From: Flagellimonas_B algarum
Lineage (GTDB): Bacteria; Bacteroidota; Bacteroidia; Flavobacteriales; Flavobacteriaceae
Assembly: GCF_040513375.1 (NCBI RefSeq)
Contig: NZ_JBEVTG010000002.1
Span: forward strand, 496,001-560,000
DNA length: 64,000 nt
Reading direction: 5' to 3'
Below, piece by piece: positions 25,954 through 34,909 of the stretch (position 1 is its first letter; the number at the start of each line of letters is the position of its first letter). Under the pieces are notes generated by a model, which saw nothing but the letters and a program-made list of their open reading frames with translations, was not told the origin of the DNA and made no database searches. The translations under genes and the position numbers were made by a program.

Positions 25954-26805
25954 ATGAAGATCCAAGACGTAACGATTCCCGCCCGCGATGGCTATGCGCT
26001 TTCGGGGCGGTTGTTCACACCTGACAAAAAAAGCCGGGGCTTCGTACAGATCCATTCCGGTACGGGCATTCCGCAAAAACTCTACGGGAATTTCGCCCAG
26101 CATCTGGCCGAACAAGGATATACCGCATTGACCTTCGATTACCGGGGCATTGCAGCATCGGGGCCGAAAAACCTCAAGGGGTTTCAGGCCAAGATCAGCG
26201 ATTGGGGCAAACTCGATATGGCCGGGGTGTTGGATTGGGCCAAAGCCCGGTATCCTGAACAGAAAAAGATCATCATCGCCCATAGTATGGGCGGTCAAAT
26301 GATCGGCTTGATGGACAACCACCGCGACATCGACCAACTGGTGTTGATCGCTTCCTCTACGGGCTATTGGAAGGATATGAGCAGCCCCTACAAATGGTTG
26401 CCCGCCTTTTTTTGGTATTTCTTGATACCCTTGCACACCCGGGTATTCGGCTATGTCAACGCCATGAAGATCAGGCAGGGCGAAAACTTGCCGAAAAATG
26501 TAGCCCTGCAATGGCGTAAATGGTGCACGGACCCGAATTATTTCGAAGTGGATTTCGGAAAAGAACTTCACCCCTTGTACTTTGATGAAATCGATACCCC
26601 GATCACCGCCATTCAAGTAGAAGACGACCCCTTGGCCAATACGGTAACGAGTAACAAATTGTTGGGCTATTATACCAAAGCGGAAATCGAGGTGCAAGAA
26701 GTGCGGCCCGAGACCTTGGGGGTCGATAAGATCGGGCATACCGGTTACTTTTCGAGAAAGTTCAAAGCCAGTCTCTGGAACAAGTTGGTTACGGACTTGA
26801 ATTGA
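25954..26805 (+). CDS. Alpha/beta hydrolase, COG4757-type
   Basis: A 283-residue cytoplasmic alpha/beta hydrolase without a signal peptide. It starts MKIQDVTIPARDGYALSGRLFTPD. FDYRGIAASGP precedes the nucleophile elbow AHSMGGQM with S111. The catalytic histidine is probably in KIGHTGYFSRKF. This pattern fits the predicted hydrolase group COG4757; substrate unknown. It begins 13 bp after the serine hydrolase stop, so the two are likely cotranscribed. Confidence 0.87.
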   Translation: MKIQDVTIPARDGYALSGRLFTPDKKSRGFVQIHSGTGIPQKLYGNFAQHLAEQGYTALTFDYRGIAASGPKNLKGFQAKISDWGKLDMAGVLDWAKARYPEQKKIIIAHSMGGQMIGLMDNHRDIDQLVLIASSTGYWKDMSSPYKWLPAFFWYFLIPLHTRVFGYVNAMKIRQGENLPKNVALQWRKWCTDPNYFEVDFGKELHPLYFDEIDTPITAIQVEDDPLANTVTSNKLLGYYTKAEIEVQEVRPETLGVDKIGHTGYFSRKFKASLWNKLVTDLN

Positions 26806-26937
26806 CCAATTCGAACGTTTTAGGATGAAACCCAACTGAAAACATAGGTTGTGCCTTAACTTCACGTATCTTTAAAATAGGAATGCCCGGGTGATCCATA
26901 AAGTGTGCCAGGCTTTTGAACCAAATCCACTACCCAT

Positions 26938-27900
26938 ATGAAAAAATTTGGGCTTACCATCGCCATACTTGCGGTTTTGGTCGTCGCATACGTCATCGCC
27001 GATGCCCTGTTATTCGACGGTATCAAACCGATTTCAGTCGACGAAAAGGGCCTACAAGCCCAGTTTTTCGTCAAAAAGAACAGTACCCACAATACCGCCG
27101 TGATACTGATCGGCGGCGGACAATGGGGCGATTATTGGTCCCATTATTTTGCTAAAAACGATATGGCCGCCCTTTCGCTTCCGTATGCCGGTGGAGGAAA
27201 GCTACCCCGATTACCTGAAGAAATCGAATTGGAGTATTTTGAAGAAGCACTACGTTGGCTTTCTGCCAGACCTGAAGTGGATCCAGATAAAATCGTTGTC
27301 ATGGGTGCCTCAAGGAATGCCGAATTGGCCTTGGTTTTAGGCGCAACTTTTCCTGGCCAAATCCATGGGGTAGTCGGCTACGCCCCCAGTGCGGTTTCTT
27401 GGTCGAATACGGTACTTCCTTACAATTCAGACGAGATCAAAGCCAGTTGGACGTATCAAGGCAAGGCCATCCCCTTTATCGCAATGGACAAACCGATAGG
27501 AAACGCTACTTCGAATATCGATTTGTTGGCCTATTGGAACAAGGGACTTGCGGATTCAGCGGCCGTAGCACAAGCCGCAATTCCGGTGGAACGCATTCAA
27601 GGCCCTATTTTACTTTTCTCAGGAAAGGACGACCAGGTATGGCCATCGACCAAAATGGCCAACATGATTGGGCAACGATTAGAGACCCAAGGTTTTGCCC
27701 ATGACTTTCAAAACCATCAATATGGGAATGCTGGCCATATGATATCCGGAAATCCGGACGACCCCTCCCATTTTGCCGATCGCAGCATGGAACTTGAGGG
27801 GGAAACCTTTTCCTATAAAGTCGGAGGTACCGCGGAAGGGGATTTCAAGGCCAAACAGCAGGCCCGTGAAAAGCTGATGTTGTTTTTAAAGCAATTGTAG
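26938..27900 (+). CDS. BAAT/acyl-CoA thioesterase C-terminal-like hydrolase
   Basis: A 320-residue alpha/beta hydrolase with an N-terminal hydrophobic segment (FGLTIAILAVLVVAYVIADALLF) that is an uncleaved anchor or signal. KIVVMGASRNAELALVLGATF holds the nucleophile S125 in the G-x-S-x-x-x-E-L-A-L setting of the BAAT C-terminal family. LFSGKDDQVWPSTKMANMI resembles its acid region, and the histidine is likely in GNAGHMIS. The usual N-terminal BAAT domain is absent. Likely an envelope (thio)esterase; substrate unknown. Confidence 0.82.
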   Translation: MKKFGLTIAILAVLVVAYVIADALLFDGIKPISVDEKGLQAQFFVKKNSTHNTAVILIGGGQWGDYWSHYFAKNDMAALSLPYAGGGKLPRLPEEIELEYFEEALRWLSARPEVDPDKIVVMGASRNAELALVLGATFPGQIHGVVGYAPSAVSWSNTVLPYNSDEIKASWTYQGKAIPFIAMDKPIGNATSNIDLLAYWNKGLADSAAVAQAAIPVERIQGPILLFSGKDDQVWPSTKMANMIGQRLETQGFAHDFQNHQYGNAGHMISGNPDDPSHFADRSMELEGETFSYKVGGTAEGDFKAKQQAREKLMLFLKQL

Positions 27901-27928
27901 GACCACCCTGCTACCGGACCTTTACCCC

Positions 27929-27936
27929 TATTTTTG
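27929..27936 (+). promoter_or_regulatory. Candidate -7 element
   Basis: TATTTTTG, an exact TAnnTTTG match, in the 150-bp gap before the DUF1801 gene. Start codon 115 bp downstream, leaving a long untranslated leader if used. The gap also holds TGGATTTGG twice. Confidence 0.35.
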
Positions 27937-28050
27937 TACTTTTAGATGGCACTGGATTTGGATAACATAAATGGTATCCAATGGATTTGGGAAGTTTGAC
28001 CGCACCGACCCCATGCATTTTCACAGTGATCGCCTTTAAATACAACACCC

Positions 28051-28488
28051 ATGGCCAAAAACAAGACCACCGAGACCGAAGCAGACGTCTACGCCTTTAT
28101 TGACGGCTTCGTCGATCAAGAACAAAAAAAGAAAGATGCCCACCGATTGATCGATTTGATCAGCGAATGGTCGGGTTTCGAACCCAAAATGTGGGGACCG
28201 ACCATCATCGGCTTTGGCAGTTACCACTACCGCTATGCCAGTGGCCATGAGGGCGATGCACCGCTGTTGGGGTTTTCACCGAGAAAAGCCCAGTTTTCCC
28301 TGTACGTCTATTCAAAGACAGATAAAAGTGATGCCTTACTAAAGGAGTTGGGCAAGTTCAAAATGGGAAAGGCCTGTATCTACATCAAAAAGTTAGACGA
28401 TATTTCGATACCGGTTCTAAAGAAACTCTGCGAGGAATCGATCGCCTATCTTAATGAACATCATGAATGCGCTGCCTGTAAATCCTAA
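28051..28488 (+). CDS. DUF1801-family protein
   Basis: A 145-residue protein with the DUF1801 pattern: DAHRLIDLISEWSGFEPKMWGPTIIGFGSYHYRY, then GFSPRKAQFSLYVY and KLGKFKMGKACIYIKKLDDI near the end. Cysteines cluster at the C-terminus (CAACKS). The family has a YdhG-like fold and no settled function. Stand-alone gene. Confidence 0.88.
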   Translation: MAKNKTTETEADVYAFIDGFVDQEQKKKDAHRLIDLISEWSGFEPKMWGPTIIGFGSYHYRYASGHEGDAPLLGFSPRKAQFSLYVYSKTDKSDALLKELGKFKMGKACIYIKKLDDISIPVLKKLCEESIAYLNEHHECAACKS

Positions 28489-28534
28489 GGGTATCGGCAC
28501 ATTTTATCAATGAAGATTTCAAAAACGTTACCAC

Positions 28535-29278
28535 ATGAATGTTAAAGGCAATACCATAGTAATCACTGGGGCAACCCGGGGTATAGGACTTAGCCTTCTA
28601 GAACGGTTCCATCAATTGGATAACAAAATCATTGCCGTAGCCCGAAACCGGTCGGCTTTGGATACACTTGCTGCAAAATATGAGGGAATTGCTACGATCG
28701 CCTGTGATTTAAGTGACCCAGGTTCGGTCGATGCCTTGGTCAACACCATAACCGAACAACATGCCGAAACGAACATACTCATCAATAACGCGGGCATCCA
28801 GGTGAATTTCTATGGTTCCAAATTCGGCGAAAAGCCTGAAGTGATCACCGGTATCAAAAATGAAATACAAGTCAATTTCACCGCACCCATCGAGTTGGTG
28901 TTCAAATTGATTCCGCTTTTATTGCAACATAAGAACCCAGCTGTGGTCAATGTAAGTTCAGGCCTGGCGTTTTCACCCAAAAAATCGGCTCCTGTTTATT
29001 GTGGAACCAAAGCGGGTATCCATATTTTCTCAAAATCCCTAAGATATCAATTCGAGGATACGGATTTAAAGGTTTTCGAAATCATTCCCCCATTGGTGGA
29101 TACCGACATGACCAAAGGGCGTGGCAAGGGAAAATTGACCCCTGCTCAACTTGTTGAGGAGTTTATCAGGGCTTTCCGTAAAGACCATTATGAAATTAAT
29201 ATCGGGAAAACCAAATTGCTCCGATTGATCGGCAGGATTTCACCCCGATTGGCCGATTCGATTTTGAAGAACAATTGA
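28535..29278 (+). CDS. Short-chain dehydrogenase/reductase, DltE-like
   Basis: A 247-residue NAD(P)-dependent oxidoreductase of classical SDR length. The cofactor motif is TGATRGIG (residues about 12-19), followed by NNAG and the catalytic S-x-Y-x-x-x-K set with VNVSSGLAF and PVYCGTKAG. PPLVDTDMTKG follows the active site. The sequence resembles DltE-type SDRs, whose substrate is not defined. It stands in its own 46-51 bp gaps. Confidence 0.9.
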   Translation: MNVKGNTIVITGATRGIGLSLLERFHQLDNKIIAVARNRSALDTLAAKYEGIATIACDLSDPGSVDALVNTITEQHAETNILINNAGIQVNFYGSKFGEKPEVITGIKNEIQVNFTAPIELVFKLIPLLLQHKNPAVVNVSSGLAFSPKKSAPVYCGTKAGIHIFSKSLRYQFEDTDLKVFEIIPPLVDTDMTKGRGKGKLTPAQLVEEFIRAFRKDHYEINIGKTKLLRLIGRISPRLADSILKNN

Positions 29279-29329
29279 TTCAATTTCATCTGCGATATGA
29301 GTACTTTCAAGGTGTAATCCGATAAAACC

Positions 29330-29863
29330 ATGATGAAAATCATCATTCGACAAGAACACCAAAATGATCATGAAACCGTATTCAAACTGATCCAGACGGC
29401 TTTTGCCGAAGCGGAATTCAGTGATCATCGCGAACAGTTCCTGGTCGAGCGTTTGCGGAATTCCCAAGCATTTATTCCCGAATTGTCACTTGTGGCCGAA
29501 AAGGATGATGCCCTGGTGGGGCATATTCTATTGACCCGGATACACATTGAGCATAACCACCAACGCTTCGACTCTTTGGCGTTGGCTCCGGTCTCGGTAT
29601 TGCCCCGATATCAAGGGCAAGGTATCGGAGGGTGCTTGATTATGGAAGCCCACCAACGGGCCAAGGCCATGGGGCATCGGTCTGTTGTGCTTTTGGGGCA
29701 TGCCGCCTATTATCCAAAATTCGGTTACCGACCCGCCCACGAATTCGGGATCGAATTGCCTTTTGAAGTACCCAAGGAAAACTGTATGGCGATCGAATTG
29801 GTCGACCAGGGGTTAGCCTTGGTTCAAGGAAGGGTGGTATATCCGAAGGAGTTCGAAGGATAG
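29330..29863 (+). CDS. GNAT-family N-acetyltransferase, YhbS-like
   Basis: A 177-residue acetyltransferase. VAEKDDALVGHILLTRI begins the core, LALAPVSVLPRYQGQGIGGCLIMEA is motif A with the QGQGIG acetyl-CoA loop, and VVLLGHAAYYPKFGYRPA is motif B. This matches YhbS-like members, whose substrates are uncertain. Two ATG codons in tandem open the gene; either could be used. Confidence 0.9.
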   Translation: MMKIIIRQEHQNDHETVFKLIQTAFAEAEFSDHREQFLVERLRNSQAFIPELSLVAEKDDALVGHILLTRIHIEHNHQRFDSLALAPVSVLPRYQGQGIGGCLIMEAHQRAKAMGHRSVVLLGHAAYYPKFGYRPAHEFGIELPFEVPKENCMAIELVDQGLALVQGRVVYPKEFEG

Positions 29864-29951
29864 TTGGGCCCGGGTGTTTTCAAAGCTTTGAGGTTGAAAA
29901 AGTTGATGGATTAGGACTAAACCCTTATTTTAATCCCTATAACCAAGAACG

Positions 29952-30140
29952 ATGAGAAAATTCAATTTAGGTTTGGGGGTGTTTTTTGCCATACAAGTGG
30001 TTTGGAGCCTCTTCACCGACGACTCCCCAACCGATCGCATTTTATTCTTTGAACTCAATATCTGGGTCGTTAGGGCGATTTGGGGCCTTTTGGCTTTTGT
30101 ATTGATTTATGGCTATTTCAAACCCAGCTCCCCAAAATAA
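29952..30140 (+). CDS. Small two-helix membrane protein
   Basis: A 62-residue frame, MRKFNLGLGVFFAIQVVWSLF followed by a short acidic loop and IWVVRAIWGLLAFVLIYGYF, ending KPSSPK. Two membrane helices with a positive C-terminus suggest a real small protein. It is 33 bp before a DUF6090 gene. No family recognised. Confidence 0.6.
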   Translation: MRKFNLGLGVFFAIQVVWSLFTDDSPTDRILFFELNIWVVRAIWGLLAFVLIYGYFKPSSPK

Positions 30141-30173
30141 ATTCCCAGCAAGGGACGAACCCAAACGCCGAAG

Positions 30174-30989
30174 ATGATCGCATTCTTTCGAAAAATCCGC
30201 GCCAGCTTAGTTTCCGGGAATCAACTCCATAAATATTTGCTGTATGCCATTGGTGAAATCGTTCTTGTCGTCATCGGAATCCTCGTCGCACTGCAGATCA
30301 ATACTTGGAACAACCAGCGCATAGACGCCAATCGGGAAGCCCAGTATTTACGCAATATCGAACGTGACCTGACCCGCCAACTCAACGCCATTACCGTACA
30401 GATGGATTTCGAATCGGAGGTGGTCAAAAACTGTAATCTTGCCTTGGCTTCCTTCGTCTCGGGCAATCGATTGAAAGCGGATTCGACCTTGGCCAAGGCC
30501 TTGGGCAACACCACCAGCCGCAGAACTTTCTTGAATCCGAATCCAGCCTATAAGGAACTGGTATCAACAGGCAATATCGCGCTTTTGAAAAACGAGGATT
30601 TCAAAGATCAACTGATCAATTATTACCTCGAACTGGAACGTATCGAGCGCATCATCGGCAACAACAACATGTTGTATACCGATCAGATCTATACCAAAAA
30701 GGTATTGGAAACCGCCCTGCACGACCAGCGGGGCAGCTGGGAAATGATGTTCAAAACTTATGAACGTCAATACAAACCCAATTTCGTTATGACCGATGCC
30801 AATCGCGCCAAATTACTAGCGACCAGTGAAAAGATATTGAACGATGACGTTCAGGAACTCGTTCTTGTCAACCATTTGAATGCCCGCAAGTCTTATGCCA
30901 TGGCCCATGTCTTTTTCTTGTTGGAATTCAAGACCCAGACCAAACAACTTCTTGACGCCATACAATCGTATTACGATACCCCGGAATGA
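30174..30989 (+). CDS. DUF6090-family membrane protein
   Basis: A 271-residue protein with the DUF6090 signature: FFRKIRASLVSGNQLHKYLLYAIGEIVLVVIGILVALQINTWNNQR. That is a basic amphipathic start, one membrane helix (about 23-42) and the invariant LQINTWN. A mainly helical region, probably periplasmic, follows with coiled-coil character (about 50-140). The family is abundant in Bacteroidota and has no assigned function. Confidence 0.88.
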   Translation: MIAFFRKIRASLVSGNQLHKYLLYAIGEIVLVVIGILVALQINTWNNQRIDANREAQYLRNIERDLTRQLNAITVQMDFESEVVKNCNLALASFVSGNRLKADSTLAKALGNTTSRRTFLNPNPAYKELVSTGNIALLKNEDFKDQLINYYLELERIERIIGNNNMLYTDQIYTKKVLETALHDQRGSWEMMFKTYERQYKPNFVMTDANRAKLLATSEKILNDDVQELVLVNHLNARKSYAMAHVFFLLEFKTQTKQLLDAIQSYYDTPE

Positions 30990-31011
30990 ACGGGCTTTAA
31001 AACCAGACCCT

Positions 31012-31539
31012 ATGACCGCTATTGAAATCTTGAGTAAGCAAACCAAGGATGCTTTTATTTGGACCAATCGATTAATGGAAAACGTTCCTTACGAAAAGTG
31101 GGATATCCTTGCTGATGGTATCGCTTCCAATTTAAGTTGGCAAGTTGGGCACCAGGTTATCAGTATCTACTACCACACCATGATGACTACCGTCGGGCAT
31201 GTTCCGGAATTGCTGGAGACAATGGACTTGAAATGGTACACCAGCTTGACCGGGTATGGCACATCGCCCAAGGCCATGGTCGGAAAAACCGACCCCAAAG
31301 CACTTACGGCCGATCTGGAGTTGATGCAGGGCAAATCATTGGAACTCATCCAATCCCTTTCCGATGCAACGCTGTGGGAAGCTGTACGGCCCACCAAAGT
31401 GCCACATCCTGTGGCCAAAACGAAGTTCGAGGCCATCGATTGGAACGTCAAACACACGCTTTGGCATTGCGGGCAGATCGCCACATGGAAACGAATGGTA
31501 CATCGATCTCATGATTTCGGGGTTGCAAAACCAGAATGA
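31012..31539 (+). CDS. DinB-family four-helix protein
   Basis: A 175-residue DinB/YfiT-type helical bundle: MTAIEILSKQTKDAFIWTNRLMENVPYEKW, then LSWQVGHQVISIYYHT and NVKHTLWHCGQIATWKR near the C-terminus. The two histidines in these helices (HQ and HTLWHCGQ) would make the usual three-histidine metal site. Members act in thiol transfer or isomerisation, often with mycothiol or bacillithiol. ATG 31012 is chosen because it starts the first helix; an earlier in-frame start lies within the previous gene. Confidence 0.85.
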   Translation: MTAIEILSKQTKDAFIWTNRLMENVPYEKWDILADGIASNLSWQVGHQVISIYYHTMMTTVGHVPELLETMDLKWYTSLTGYGTSPKAMVGKTDPKALTADLELMQGKSLELIQSLSDATLWEAVRPTKVPHPVAKTKFEAIDWNVKHTLWHCGQIATWKRMVHRSHDFGVAKPE

Positions 31540-31675
31540 GTCGAATGGTCTAAATGTTCTAACAAGAAAGGAAATACGGTCTTGGATTCCTTGGGGAATT
31601 AAGTCTTGACATTCAACCCTTTCATGAAGTATGTCCAATTAAGAAACCTCAGACCTCATCCGAGGTTATTGAAAG

Positions 31676-31689
31676 TTGGCTACCTTTAA
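31676..31689 (+). promoter_or_regulatory. Candidate promoter -7 region
   Basis: TTGGCTACCTTTAA, identical to 23049-23062, lies 21 bp before a serine hydrolase start. An AACCTC/GAGGTT inverted repeat at about 31647-31669 immediately precedes it and could end the upstream transcript. Confidence 0.35.
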
Positions 31690-31710
31690 GATCAGTCACA
31701 ACATAGCATC

Positions 31711-33126
31711 ATGAGATATACCACACCGCTTTTCATAGGCCTTTTTTTCGGAACCGTAGTCGCCTGGGGGCAGCTCGAAGCATCACTAACGCAGAAAATC
31801 GACAGCCTTTTTGTGGATTGGACCGTAGCCGACCATCCAGGTGGATCCATTGCAATTATGCAAGGTGATGAAACGACCTATTCCAAAGCCTTTGGATTGG
31901 CCAGTTTGGAATACCAAGTACCCAATCACCCGGAGACCCAATTCAATATCGCCTCGGTCTCCAAACAGTTTACGGCCATGGCTATGGTGGTCCTTGAAGA
32001 ACGTGGGCTTTTATCCATCGATGAAGACATCCGGACCTACCTTACCGATCTCCCCGATTTCGGTTACCCTATCACCATCCGACAGATGCTTCACCATACC
32101 AGCGGCTTACGTAGTTTACATGCCCTACTCAGTTTGGCCGGTTGGCGTGACGATGACTCACGGACCAATGCCGATTTATATCGCTTTATGCTCCGACAAC
32201 GAGAATTGAATTTCGTACCGGGTGATGAATACCTCTATTGCAATACCGGGTATATGCTGATGGCCGAGATCGTCGAACGGATTACCAAAAAGAAATTCCC
32301 GGAATGGATGGCAAACGAAATTTTCGCACCCTTGGGGATGGACCATAGCTATGTCGAAGATCGCTATGATCGGGTTGTGCCGAACAATGCCACCTCCTAT
32401 TACGATACCCGTGATGGTTTTTTCAGGGCCGTCGAATATTGGGGTTATGTGGGTTCGGGCAATATGCATTCGACAACAGCCGATTTGTTGAAATGGATGC
32501 GGAACTTCAGTGCCCCCAAAGCAGGATGGGAATCGGCCTTTGAACGCTTGAAAACCGTCGATCCTTTGAATGATGGAAGTAACAACACTTATGCCTTTGG
32601 GATTTTCGTTGATGACTATTTGGGGCATCCTCGAATCCGACATGGCGGTTCGATAGGCGGGTTCCGTGCTATGGCGGTCACCTTTCCGGATGCCGCACTC
32701 AGTATCGTGATCCTCACCAATTTTTCTTCTTCAGGGAGTGGTAAGCTAAGCCGTGACATCGCCCAGCTACTTTTAGATCCAAATCCCGGCGCTGAAACCA
32801 GCTCGCCCCAAACCCCTGCCTCATCAAGGATTTATGAGGAACCAGAGGTATCCGTCGATTTATCCGGAGTCGATTTAAAGCAATTTGCGGGCCGTTTCCA
32901 TAGTCCGGAATTGGAAAGCACCTTTGACATCCTATTCCAGGATGGTAAATTGCTATGTCATCATGCACGTCATGGTGATTTTCCGGTCTTTTTGATCGAT
33001 GAAGACGTGCTTGAAATGCTCTCCTACATGACCATGAAAGTAATACGCGATTCCGAAGGATCGATTTCAGGACTTCGTATTTCGAATGGTCGCGCCCGGA
33101 ACGTCTGGTTCGAAAAACAAGGATGA
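31711..33126 (+). CDS. Beta-lactamase-fold serine hydrolase with C-terminal beta domain
   Basis: A 471-residue exported hydrolase: signal MRYTTPLFIGLFFGTVVAWG, nucleophile motif SVSK (S82-K85), second motif YCN in YLYCNTGYMLM (an atypical middle residue), and RHGGSIGGF as the third motif. The C-terminal segment (DLSGVDLKQFAGRFHSPELES to ISNGRARNVWFEKQG) matches the tail of the hydrolase at 24273, so the two are paralogues. That other copy has an extra beta segment and is about 85 residues longer. Probably acts on peptides or esters in the envelope. Confidence 0.9.
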   Translation: MRYTTPLFIGLFFGTVVAWGQLEASLTQKIDSLFVDWTVADHPGGSIAIMQGDETTYSKAFGLASLEYQVPNHPETQFNIASVSKQFTAMAMVVLEERGLLSIDEDIRTYLTDLPDFGYPITIRQMLHHTSGLRSLHALLSLAGWRDDDSRTNADLYRFMLRQRELNFVPGDEYLYCNTGYMLMAEIVERITKKKFPEWMANEIFAPLGMDHSYVEDRYDRVVPNNATSYYDTRDGFFRAVEYWGYVGSGNMHSTTADLLKWMRNFSAPKAGWESAFERLKTVDPLNDGSNNTYAFGIFVDDYLGHPRIRHGGSIGGFRAMAVTFPDAALSIVILTNFSSSGSGKLSRDIAQLLLDPNPGAETSSPQTPASSRIYEEPEVSVDLSGVDLKQFAGRFHSPELESTFDILFQDGKLLCHHARHGDFPVFLIDEDVLEMLSYMTMKVIRDSEGSISGLRISNGRARNVWFEKQG

Positions 33127-33319
33127 CCTTTAGGGCATATGAAGGCCTGATATCACGATCGTAAAAGGAATCCAGGCATGGGAAAATCAGCATAGGTTCC
33201 GGTAAGCCCATACGGATACCCTAAACAACGCTCGCTAAAAAATGATTACATTGAAATGGAAAGTGACAAAACCTTATTGCAAAAAGCAGCCCTCCGACGA
33301 ATAAAAACAGACGCGATCC

Positions 33320-34162
33320 ATGAAATACATCATGAAAAACCGATTCCTATTCCTAAGCTCCATCCTTTTGTTCGGGATTTCCTGCGAACACCGATCCAAA
33401 GAAAACGAAACTTTTTTTGAGACGCCTCCAAAAGGCGGGACAACCCAACTCGGAGTAGCACCTGACGATCCTTTGTTCATGGCCATTGCTAAAGTAGACA
33501 GTCTGATGTTCTCCACAGCCCAAAAAGACTGCGATTTGGAAGCCTACGCCGACTTTTTGGATGAGGACTTCGAATTCTTTCATGATAAAGCGGGGTTTAC
33601 CCCGTCGAAAGAAGCTGAAATGAAGGATATGGCCATCTTTTGTGGGGAAGAACAGCGTTCACGACAGCCTTTGCGACGTGAACTGACCCCTGGAACCCTG
33701 CGTGTTTTTCCTATGGACAATTACGGGGCGTTGGAATTCTGTGACCATATTTTCTACTTGCAAATCAATGATGGTACGGAGAAAGTGGTAGGTTCGGGTC
33801 GTATGACCGCTATTTGGAAGGAGGTGGAAGGCGCTTGGAAACTTGCCAGGGTCGTCAGCTACGACCACCAACATTTGGCCGAAATCGAATTGCCCGATGC
33901 TACCTTAGACCGCTATGTAGGTACTTACGAACTACCAGACCGCCTGGTGACCATCGAAAAAGAAGCCAAGTTCCTTCGGGCGACCGATGTGCACGACGGG
34001 GAACCTGGTTGGAATACCCTCTTGTTCCCTGAATCGGAAAACCGCTTCTATTTCAACTATGAGAACGTGGTCTACGAATTCGTTGGAACGGATGGAAGGG
34101 TGGAGACCTTGAACATCTATGAGAATGGCGGATTGATTGAAGCGGCCCAACGAAAACAATGA
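33320..34162 (+). CDS. Lipoprotein with SnoaL-like domain and DUF3471-like tail
   Basis: A 280-residue lipoprotein. MKNRFLFLSSILLFGISC (from the second in-frame ATG at 33332) is the signal, with the lipobox cysteine before EHRSKEN. Residues about 55-190 look like an NTF2/SnoaL (DUF4440) fold: AYADFLDEDFEFFHDKAGFT and VVGSGRMTAIWKEVEGAWKLARVVSYDHQ. The last 90 residues (LDRYVGTYELPDRLVTIEKEA) resemble the beta domain often attached to serine hydrolases. Such domains usually bind small ligands. No catalytic residues identified. Confidence 0.8.
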   Translation: MKYIMKNRFLFLSSILLFGISCEHRSKENETFFETPPKGGTTQLGVAPDDPLFMAIAKVDSLMFSTAQKDCDLEAYADFLDEDFEFFHDKAGFTPSKEAEMKDMAIFCGEEQRSRQPLRRELTPGTLRVFPMDNYGALEFCDHIFYLQINDGTEKVVGSGRMTAIWKEVEGAWKLARVVSYDHQHLAEIELPDATLDRYVGTYELPDRLVTIEKEAKFLRATDVHDGEPGWNTLLFPESENRFYFNYENVVYEFVGTDGRVETLNIYENGGLIEAAQRKQ

Positions 34163-34217
34163 TACAGTGATATCGACCAAGAGGAGTGCCCAACCAAAGA
34201 TACGGTTTCGCTGTATA

Positions 34218-34634
34218 ATGCTTTTTTATATTGGATTATGCACAATAGCCGCAAATGCCCAAGACTTGGCTTCCCATCGTTGGAACGACCGGATCCTTTT
34301 GATCAAAACAACCCATATCGAATCGACTACCTTCCAAAAACAGCTGGAGGTATTCCAAAATGACCAATCCGGTTTTGAAGAACGGAAATTGGTGGTCTAC
34401 CAAATCGTGGGGGATCGATTTACTGTCAAAGGCAACGGTAAATCCAAAACATCTTATGGTGGTTCCGTCTCCAAAAAAGTAAGCGCCTTTTTTGATGAAA
34501 AGAACCCTTTCGAAGTGCTACTTATCGGATTGGACGGCCAAATCAAAATGCGAACAACGGAAATGTTGACCCGAGAAGCGCTCTTTGGAAAAATCGATGC
34601 CATGCCCATGCGACGATATGAGCTTAAGCACTGA
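34218..34634 (+). CDS. Exported DUF4174-like protein
   Basis: A 138-residue protein: signal MLFYIGLCTIAANA, then HRWNDRILLIKTTHIESTTFQKQLEVFQND and the thioredoxin-like segment NPFEVLLIGLDGQIKMRTTEMLTREALFGKIDAMPMRR. That ending is the DUF4174 pattern. It lacks a redox CxxC. ATG 34218 is chosen since it opens the signal peptide; an earlier start would overlap the previous gene. Confidence 0.72.
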   Translation: MLFYIGLCTIAANAQDLASHRWNDRILLIKTTHIESTTFQKQLEVFQNDQSGFEERKLVVYQIVGDRFTVKGNGKSKTSYGGSVSKKVSAFFDEKNPFEVLLIGLDGQIKMRTTEMLTREALFGKIDAMPMRRYELKH

Positions 34635-34732
34635 TTGGAAACTAGTAATTATAGGGGCCACCGAAATCCAAGGTGGTACTCCGATGGTGGATACCTAATA
34701 CTGGAAGAAACCCATTTCCTTCGAAAATCGCG

Positions 34733-34767
34733 TATCTTTAGCTGACCGCCGCTCTCATTGGGAGCGG
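34733..34767 (+). promoter_or_regulatory. Candidate promoter and leader hairpin before SnoaL-like gene
   Basis: TATCTTTA (34733-34740) is a -7-like element. A 6-bp hairpin CCGCTC/GAGCGG (34749-34754, 34762-34767) follows at once. The next long gene starts 143 bp further on. Confidence 0.35.
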
Positions 34768-34800
34768 ACCTATTGCCTTCCCCCGGATGCCCCCGGCATC

Positions 34801-34902
34801 ATGCAAATCGAAAACAGAATGGAGGTACCATGGAACACGAACGACAAGTTCATGACTTGCGTGTACCTGCCTCCAAAAGTTGAAACCAAAACGACAACCT
34901 AA
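34801..34902 (+). CDS. Possible 33-residue leader protein
   Basis: A short frame (MQIENRMEVPWNTNDKF..., ending TKTTT) that starts after a candidate promoter and ends 7 bp before the next gene. Its position favours translation but the sequence resembles nothing known and has no clear signal or membrane segment. It may be coincidence. Confidence 0.2.
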   Translation: MQIENRMEVPWNTNDKFMTCVYLPPKVETKTTT

Positions 34903-34909
34903 AACCTAA

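Noticed and set aside
25921..26865. Long minus-strand open frame (314 codons)
   Set aside because: It is antisense to an intact alpha/beta hydrolase with good catalytic motifs and shows no family features itself.
34137..34634. Frameshift or fusion between the SnoaL lipoprotein and DUF4174 gene
   Set aside because: An earlier in-frame start overlaps the first gene, but the ATG at 34218 opens a proper signal peptide, so two intact genes explain the data.
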